Shown here: positions 24,652-29,382 of the stretch, one piece after another | Numbering within the stretch: the first letter of the stretch is position 1 | Layout of the letters: each line of letters starts with the position of its first letter | Assembly: GCA_026388345.1 (NCBI GenBank) | Contig: JAPLJY010000332.1 | Location: forward strand, 1-29,382 | Source of the DNA: Deltaproteobacteria bacterium | GTDB taxonomy: Bacteria > Desulfobacterota > Syntrophia > Syntrophales > UBA5619 | Direction: 5' to 3' | Length of the DNA: 29,382 bases | Made by a program: the position numbers and the translations under genes | Notes under the pieces: model-generated | Told to the model about the DNA's origin: nothing | Database searches by the model: none | What the model saw: only the letters and a program-made list of their open reading frames with translations

Positions 24652-24732
24652 CTACTGATTCTCACGAATCGCCTCCAAAGCCGCCCTCAGCCCCAGCAGA
24701 TACATGTGGACGCTGATGTTAAATCCAAATCC
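24652..24732 (-). pseudogene. Relic of the C-terminus of a second aroQ gene
   Basis: In a frame different from the preceding isomerase gene the minus strand reads GFGFNISVHMYLLGLRAALE and then AIRENQ before a TAG (24654-24652). The intact AroQ in this window ends GFGVQSYLLGLRAAVELL plus KEA, so YLLGLRAA is identical and the flanks match in character. The 5' end of the match (24719-24732) overlaps the last codons of the isomerase gene, and nothing AroQ-like is found further upstream. This looks like the tail of a type II dehydroquinase gene left after a deletion or replacement. The match is short, so chance is not fully excluded. Confidence 0.55.
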
Positions 24733-25516
24733 CCTGAATCGCTTGAATTGCCTTCTCGTCCGTTTCAGAAGGAAGCAGCTCAAATCCGACAAATCCGTCA
24801 TATCCCATCGAATCGAGCGCCTTTAATATATTGCCGCAATGAAGCTCCCCTGTCCCGGGTTCATGGCTTCCGGGGACATCCGCGAGATGGATATAGCCCA
24901 GTTGATCCATGTTCTCTTCCAGCGTATGAATGATGTTCCCGGCCATCAACTGCATGTGGTAAATGTCGTACAAAACCTTCACCCTGTCTGATCCGACCTG
25001 CCGGGTGAGATCAAAGGCAGGTTGGGGATGATCCAGAAAATAGTTCTGATGCGCCCTGGGTTGACCCACACGGGTATTCAGTGGTTCAAGGACAAGCGTT
25101 ACATTCCCCTTTTCCGCAAATGGAGCAATGTCCTTCAGGACCTTGTACATGTTCAAAAGCTTGGCTTCATAGCTGAGCGGCTGGTCCATCTCCTTTGCGC
25201 TTCCGTCCTGATTCAGCGCATCGGAGTGAATCACAAGGTAACGGCAATGAATCTCCTTCGCCTTTTTGATCGATTCCCTCAAAAACCCGACATACAGGCT
25301 GTTCTCGTCGGGATTGATCAGGGAATACTCGTCATCTCCCGAGAAGGCGGCGATTTTTATGCCTGAATCCGCAATGGCCTTTTTTACGCCTGCCCAGTTT
25401 CTTTCCTTCCATGTCCAGAACTCACAGTATTCAAACCCGTCCCTTTTGGCTGCGGCAAATTTGTCTTCAAAGCAGAGACCTTTGTAAAAATTCTCGATGC
25501 AAATGGAATACTTCAT
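24719..25516 (-). CDS. Sugar phosphate isomerase/epimerase-fold protein, hydroxypyruvate isomerase-like
   Basis: A 265-residue TIM barrel of the AP-endonuclease-2/xylose-isomerase-like fold. Metal and catalytic residues are in place: Glu144 (LVLEPLN), Asp184 and His187 (VLYDIYHMQ), His210 (IHLADVPG) and Glu246 (GFELLP). The stretch ADVPGSHEPGTGEL is very close to that of hydroxypyruvate isomerase and 2-oxo-tetronate isomerase, so aldose-ketose isomerisation of a short sugar acid is the best guess. The frame is open 38 codons upstream, but the ATG at 25516 (MKYSICIEN) gives the normal start, 25 nt after the VOC gene. Its 3' end overlaps the aroQ-like relic, so the last few residues may have been replaced by a recombination event. 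Confidence 0.88.
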   Translation of the reverse strand: MKYSICIENFYKGLCFEDKFAAAKRDGFEYCEFWTWKERNWAGVKKAIADSGIKIAAFSGDDEYSLINPDENSLYVGFLRESIKKAKEIHCRYLVIHSDALNQDGSAKEMDQPLSYEAKLLNMYKVLKDIAPFAEKGNVTLVLEPLNTRVGQPRAHQNYFLDHPQPAFDLTRQVGSDRVKVLYDIYHMQLMAGNIIHTLEENMDQLGYIHLADVPGSHEPGTGELHCGNILKALDSMGYDGFVGFELLPSETDEKAIQAIQGIWI

Positions 25517-25541
25517 GCCAATCTTCCATGAAAAAAGAAGC

Positions 25542-25928
25542 TTACGCCCTGAAATTGACAGCCAGCGCCTCAGCGACCGAATTACCCTTTGCTTGTAACA
25601 ATTCGATGATGAGGCCATCGGGCAGAGCAAACCAGTTTCGCCCTTGAGGCATCTGGGTTACAGCCCACTGATTCACCTCCTCGATGGACGCCTCCAGATC
25701 CTCGGTCATGATGCCGAGGTGGGCGCTCCGGCCTTCAGGGCCTTCAAAACCGGGATCCGAGACCAGTTGAACGCCGCCAAGCAGCCAAACCTGTTTCGGA
25801 TGATCCTCCGGCCCTTCGACGCTTCGGATGGACATGCCGAGCGCCTCTCCAAAGAAGTGGATATGCCATTGGATGTCTTTAACCCGAATGGCTGCATGTT
25901 CCAGGTACGTTTTTTTCCGGCAAACCAT
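25542..25928 (-). CDS. VOC-family (glyoxalase/bleomycin-resistance/dioxygenase fold) protein
   Basis: A 128-residue single VOC module with two beta-alpha-beta3 units. Likely metal ligands are His11 (LEHAAIRVKD), His70 (SAHLGIM) and Glu109 (LIIELLQ), so it is probably a metal-dependent lyase, isomerase or epimerase rather than a pure binding protein. I use the ATG at 25928, which places the first strand eight residues in, as usual; an in-frame ATG at 25997 would add 23 residues and lies 9 nt after the aconitase X small subunit stop. Its position between AcnX and the isomerase suggests a step in the same pathway. The reaction cannot be read from sequence. Confidence 0.8.
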   Translation of the reverse strand: MVCRKKTYLEHAAIRVKDIQWHIHFFGEALGMSIRSVEGPEDHPKQVWLLGGVQLVSDPGFEGPEGRSAHLGIMTEDLEASIEEVNQWAVTQMPQGRNWFALPDGLIIELLQAKGNSVAEALAVNFRA

Positions 25929-26006
25929 AGTGTATGCATCCTTTTCAAGGCCGGGGCCGCCTTTTTCAGCAGAGGGCGCGATCCCCTTCATACGCAATCG
26001 CCCTCG

Positions 26007-26420
26007 CTATTGCTTCGTGATTTCAACCATGCCCCGATCGGCGTCGACTTTGACCCAGTCTCCGGTAGAAATCACCTCCGTGGGATCCTGATCAAACTCG
26101 GTCACCGCCGGTACGCGCGCAACCACGGCGCCCAGGGCTGTTTGGGGATTACTCTCTTTGGTCACATAGGCTTTTGGAGAGACGCCCGTAAAGCGCAGGG
26201 CCTGATGGGCAATCGACCAAGCCGACGATCCCTTGGCCGTTCTGAACACGAGGATCTTTCCCGCCACACTTTTCCCGTACCAATCATGGCCGTAATCGAT
26301 CACATCCCCCGTGTCGAAATCGAAACAGCCAAAACCTCCCAGTGACTCCTTCGTAACGAGCGCCTCGCCCTCCGCTGAACCCCCGTTTATTTTTCTACCC
26401 CGCAGGACGATTTTGCTCAT
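26007..26420 (-). CDS. Aconitase X small (swivel, DUF126) subunit
   Basis: The 137-residue swivel domain of aconitase X, here a separate polypeptide. Visible family features are LRGRKINGGSAEGEALVT at the start, GGFGCFDFDTG (about 28-38), the GKILVFRTAKGSSAWS loop whose Ser-rich turn closes over the substrate, and VTEFDQDP. The ATG at 26420 forms an ATGA overlap with the stop of the large subunit gene, so the pair is translationally coupled and must function together. The stop is TAG. Confidence 0.9.
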   Translation of the reverse strand: MSKIVLRGRKINGGSAEGEALVTKESLGGFGCFDFDTGDVIDYGHDWYGKSVAGKILVFRTAKGSSAWSIAHQALRFTGVSPKAYVTKESNPQTALGAVVARVPAVTEFDQDPTEVISTGDWVKVDADRGMVEITKQ

Positions 26421-27700
26421 TTCAGTTCTCCTCTCCACTTCCCGGTCAGGGCAGCCTGGATGCACTCTTCCGTTGTGCCAAACCAGGTGTTTTTTGACCC
26501 GGTCTCCCCGGGAAGGTAATTCGCCATCTTGGCAGAATCACAGGCAAAGACCGTTGAAGGATCGACAGCGAGGACAAGCCCGCAGGCATCTTCCCACACC
26601 GAACCGCCGGCCTGGGTGATCGTCTCCGTATATCCCTGCTTGTCCGCCGTGTTCTTGATCGGGTGGCAGGTCGTGACATAGAGACGGGTATTCTGATTGA
26701 TCTTCTTGCCTTCCAGCATCCCGGCAATCGTCCGCAAACGGTCCAAACCGGCATGGGGACAGCCCAGCACCACAATGTCCACGTCATCCCTGTCGGAATG
26801 ATTCAGCTTTTCATAGGCGATCCTGCGTTCCTCCCGGCCAAATTTCATTATCCTTAGATTTTTCCCGTTTCCGCTTGCTGCTTCAAGGGTCGGGGCATCG
26901 AGCGTGATTCCGATAATGTGAAACTTGACGATGCTTCCCGAGGCAATGCCGGCGGCGCACAGCCCCATCAGACGGGGCAGGTCCGGTACCCGGTTGATGT
27001 GGGTGTAAATGGGGATATCGAGTCCAACCTGGCTTCCGACATAATATCCCATCAGATACCAGTCCCGGAGAAGCTCCATATCGACTTCGACGTCGACAAT
27101 GACCTTGCCGAAACGGTTCTCATCAAGATGCATTCCCCACAGGGGAGTCTTCCCGGTGACCGCCGATGCAAAGGAGCTGTGCAGCCCTTCGATGTTGGTA
27201 TAGGCACCGAGCACAGAGTTACAGAAGGCGACCGCCGACGATTCCGTCCAGGCGCAGTGCTCCCCTTTCATCGGAATATTTCCAACCTGATAGGGGGTGC
27301 AGGTGGCCAGGTGGATGACGCCCACTCTTTTGAGATAATCCGCCATCTTCTGGAGGAGATCGCAGTGGGACTTTCCCCCTCTCTGGAGTTCGGGGTATCT
27401 CTGGTCCCTGAAGGTGGCATTCGTCGTCGTGAAGGCCTTTACCCGATCCAGAACGACCCTCTCATCGCTGTCGAGGAGAAATCTGGAGGCGATCTCATCG
27501 GCGTCCAGGGAGGGAACAACCCTTTCGACGATCTTGATATCGGGGATGGAGCCGACGATGATGGTTGCGTTATTCGTATCGACAAAGCGGTCGGCACCCA
27601 GCCCCTCGGCGTATTTCACGAGCAGCGTCATCGCCTTCTGTCTCGCCGAGCCCTCCTTGCCTTCCAGCATCTCCTGTTCGTTTCGAGCTAACCTCATCAT
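26417..27700 (-). CDS. Aconitase X catalytic (DUF521) subunit
   Basis: Iron-sulfur dehydratase of the aconitase superfamily, 427 residues. Candidate cluster cysteines are Cys134 (LATCTPYQVG), Cys314 (VLGCPHAG) and Cys387 (VFACDSAKMANY). The substrate-site stretch GEHCAWTESSAVAF is at 147-159, followed by SVLGAYTNIEG. Known AcnX enzymes dehydrate cis-3-hydroxy-L-proline in bacteria or mevalonate 5-phosphate in archaea. None of the usual hydroxyproline genes (proline racemase-like, pyrroline-carboxylate reductase) is nearby, so another hydroxy acid is likely here. The separate large and small subunits resemble the archaeal arrangement. GAGGGT is closer to ideal spacing for the second ATG (27697). 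Confidence 0.9.
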   Translation of the reverse strand: MMRLARNEQEMLEGKEGSARQKAMTLLVKYAEGLGADRFVDTNNATIIVGSIPDIKIVERVVPSLDADEIASRFLLDSDERVVLDRVKAFTTTNATFRDQRYPELQRGGKSHCDLLQKMADYLKRVGVIHLATCTPYQVGNIPMKGEHCAWTESSAVAFCNSVLGAYTNIEGLHSSFASAVTGKTPLWGMHLDENRFGKVIVDVEVDMELLRDWYLMGYYVGSQVGLDIPIYTHINRVPDLPRLMGLCAAGIASGSIVKFHIIGITLDAPTLEAASGNGKNLRIMKFGREERRIAYEKLNHSDRDDVDIVVLGCPHAGLDRLRTIAGMLEGKKINQNTRLYVTTCHPIKNTADKQGYTETITQAGGSVWEDACGLVLAVDPSTVFACDSAKMANYLPGETGSKNTWFGTTEECIQAALTGKWRGELK

Positions 27701-27710
27701 ACCCTCTTCA

Positions 27711-27788
27711 TCAAAGGCCGCCTTCCAGACTATCTTCTGCCATTGCCCCGCTCACCGGCCTCCGAAAAATCGACGCTTCATATTTCAT
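27711..27788 (-). CDS. Possible 25-codon leader ORF before the aconitase X genes
   Basis: In the 126-bp gap between the TRAP permease and AcnX, GGAAGG lies 7 nt before an ATG opening MKYEASIFRRPVSGAMAEDS and a few more codons, with TGA 10 nt before the AcnX ATG. It could help couple translation. No homology is recognised and chance is quite possible. Confidence 0.2.
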   Translation of the reverse strand: MKYEASIFRRPVSGAMAEDSLEGGL

Positions 27789-27826
27789 CCTTCCAAGTGC
27801 CCGTCGCAGCCCCGCAAATCGGAAGC

Positions 27827-29382
27827 TTACTTAAAGAATAGGTTCGGCAGGACCAGCGTAAACCACGGGAAAGCCGTGATGATCAGCAGCCCGATGAGCA
27901 GACAGGCCAAATACGGCATAAACGGCACGATGGCCTTTCCAATATCCAGCTTTGCAAAGGCGCAGGCGATGTAGATCCCCATGCCAAGCGGCGGCAGGAA
28001 AAGTCCGATGCCCAGAGAGGCGATCGACAGGATTCCGAAATGCAGCTGGCTGACGCCGAATTGCGCGGTCAGGGGCAGAAAGATCGGGATGAGAATCAGC
28101 ATGGCGGGGAGCCCTTCCAGCACGCAGCCGATGAGAATGAAGCACAGGTTGCACAGAAGGAGGAAAACCAACGGGGAACTGGAAAAATGGACGATCAGTT
28201 CACCGATCTTCTGCGGAATCTGATTGATGGACAAGATCCAGGACAGGATCGAGGCGGTCCCGACGAGGAACATCACGCTGCCCGTCATGATCACGGAGCG
28301 GGTGAGAATGGGGACGAGATCGCTCCAGGCGATTTCCCTGTAGAGAAACTTCCCGATAATGAAGGCATAGAGGACGGCAATGACAGAAATCTCCGTCGGC
28401 GTGGCCGCGCCGCCGATGATGCCGCCCAAGATAATCACGGGGAGCATCAGGGGTATGATCGCCCCTCCCGTCGCCGTGACAGCCTCTTTGAAAGTGGCCT
28501 TTTTGTCCACAGGGATACCGGCCCTGACGGCCTTGTAATAAATGAGAGCCATGATACAAAGCGAGAGGACGACGGCGGGGAGAAACCCCCCCATGAAAAG
28601 GGCGCCCACGGAGATGCCGGTGATCCCGCCGAGGACCACCATGGGGATGCACGGCGGAACGAGAATCCCCATAGCCGTGGCGGAAGAAACGATGCAGACG
28701 GTATCTTCCGAACTGTACCCCGCCTTTTTCATGGCCGGAGTCAGCAGGGAAGCGATCGCCGAGACGTCGGCAATCGTAGAACCGGAAATACCGGAAAAGA
28801 AATATTCCCCTACCACGACGACCATGCCCAGACCGCCGCGGATATGCCCCACGATCACCTTGGCCAGGGCCACGAGCCGCACGGTCACCCCGCCGATATT
28901 CATCAACTCTCCGGCAAGGATGAAAAAAGGCACGGCCAGGAGCGGAAAGGAGTCGATCCCTCCGAACAAGCGGGTGTGGGTCACCACGAGCGGGATCTGC
29001 TGGTAGAGGAGCAGAAACTGCAGGCTGCCGATGCCGAGGGCAAAGGCAATGGGCATGCCGGCCACGATGAAAAGGAAAAAGGAAACGAGCATCACGGCAA
29101 CGAGATTCCCCCCGGAAAATCCCCCTCTGCCGAAGATGAAGTAAAGCACTCCGCACAGGGCGATGGAAACGAGAAATGAAACGATGAGTGTCTTTCTCTC
29201 CAGGCTGAAGGCGCGAATCAGGAGATAGACGGCCATCAGGGTACCGGACAGCGCAATGGCGGCATAGAGATAGGAAAAGGGGAGCAGCAGCACGGGCGTT
29301 AAATCCCGTGTCGTTTTTAGTACCATCACTACTCCCATATAGGTGAGGTAGACGCAGTAGTATAGGATAAGGAAATTGGCGG
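27827..29382 (-). CDS. Fused TRAP transporter permease (DctQ-DctM type), 5' end beyond window
   Basis: The frame is open to the right edge. An ATG at 29338 exists, but upstream codons (ANFLILYYCVYLTYMGVV) are also hydrophobic and DctQ-like, followed by TPVLLLPFSYLYAAIALSG, the typical end of a DctQ domain. After two linker helices the DctM domain starts near FLFIVAGMPIAFALGIG and runs through GISGSTIADVSAIASLLTP, GILVPPCIPMVVLGGITG and AATPTEISVIAVLY to the C-terminus. This points to a fused small-plus-large permease whose N-terminal part, and presumably the matching DctP gene, lie outside the window. It lies 126 nt upstream of the AcnX genes and probably imports their pathway's acid substrate. 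Confidence 0.88.
   Translation of the reverse strand, partial: ANFLILYYCVYLTYMGVVMVLKTTRDLTPVLLLPFSYLYAAIALSGTLMAVYLLIRAFSLERKTLIVSFLVSIALCGVLYFIFGRGGFSGGNLVAVMLVSFFLFIVAGMPIAFALGIGSLQFLLLYQQIPLVVTHTRLFGGIDSFPLLAVPFFILAGELMNIGGVTVRLVALAKVIVGHIRGGLGMVVVVGEYFFSGISGSTIADVSAIASLLTPAMKKAGYSSEDTVCIVSSATAMGILVPPCIPMVVLGGITGISVGALFMGGFLPAVVLSLCIMALIYYKAVRAGIPVDKKATFKEAVTATGGAIIPLMLPVIILGGIIGGAATPTEISVIAVLYAFIIGKFLYREIAWSDLVPILTRSVIMTGSVMFLVGTASILSWILSINQIPQKIGELIVHFSSSPLVFLLLCNLCFILIGCVLEGLPAMLILIPIFLPLTAQFGVSQLHFGILSIASLGIGLFLPPLGMGIYIACAFAKLDIGKAIVPFMPYLACLLIGLLIITAFPWFTLVLPNLFFK

Noticed and set aside
28040..29179. Long plus-strand ORFs (for example 28040-29179, 11477-12967, 13852-15258, 1820-3034)
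   Set aside because: They are mirror frames of clear minus-strand genes, rich in Arg, Pro, Gly, Asp and His with no recognisable domain, as expected in GC-rich coding DNA.
1..29382. tRNA, rRNA, CRISPR arrays, insertion sequences, phage genes
   Set aside because: None could be seen on either strand; no repeat-spacer pattern, cloverleaf with a CCA-type end, or transposase motif was found by reading.

Overview
All 26 well-supported genes lie on the minus strand, so transcription runs from high to low coordinates. The set looks like an anaerobic, fairly GC-rich Gram-negative bacterium, and a Desulfobacterota/Syntrophobacterales-type organism is a reasonable guess. The supporting features are selenocysteine machinery (SelA), a CoprIII-oxidase-like radical SAM protein, a molybdopterin oxidoreductase with a four-cluster ferredoxin subunit, and three periplasmic-receptor-type acid transporters (two TRAP, one TTT). 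The assignment is an inference; no rRNA or other taxonomic marker is present.

Layout from low to high coordinate. 1-5.3 kb: housekeeping genes rho (5' part only; its 3' end lies beyond base 1), pgeF, an rluD-type pseudouridine synthase and selA, then a DUF6282 metal-hydrolase-like gene. 5.3-8.6 kb: a TRAP cassette (dctM, dctQ, dctP), visibly more A+T rich than its flanks, with a good sigma70-type promoter and two palindromes upstream of dctP. 8.6-12.9 kb: a HemN/HemW-like radical SAM protein, a 4Fe-4S subunit, and a molybdopterin oxidoreductase whose frame is broken by one in-frame amber codon 105 codons before its natural end. 12.9-19.2 kb: type II dehydroquinase (aroQ), a complete tripartite tricarboxylate transporter (tctA, tctB, tctC), a 44-codon ORF, a chorismate-synthase homologue and an EPSP-synthase homologue. 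19.2-29.4 kb: a ketopantoate-reductase-like protein, two zinc MDR dehydrogenases, two tandem Gfo/Idh/MocA dehydrogenases, a hydroxypyruvate-isomerase-like TIM barrel, a VOC protein, a two-subunit aconitase X and a fused TRAP permease running off the right edge.

From 12.9 kb to the right edge the genes read as one co-directional block for import and conversion of a polyhydroxylated acid or carboxylated cyclitol: TRAP/TTT uptake, several alcohol or keto oxidoreductases, an isomerase, a dehydratase (AcnX) and dehydroquinase-type chemistry. The most unusual point is that the AroA and AroC homologues both lack residues that define their families. AroC has Tyr for the first catalytic His; AroA has Asn for the Arg of the NxGTxxR motif, Glu for the S3P-binding Ser and Val for the C-terminal PEP-site Lys. 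Shared divergence in two consecutive shikimate-pathway enzymes inside a catabolic-type island suggests a modified shikimate-like route, although unusual but functional housekeeping enzymes cannot be excluded. A short relic matching the C-terminus of a second aroQ lies 12 kb away in the same island. Strong hairpins without T-tracts separate each transporter receptor gene from its membrane-subunit genes.
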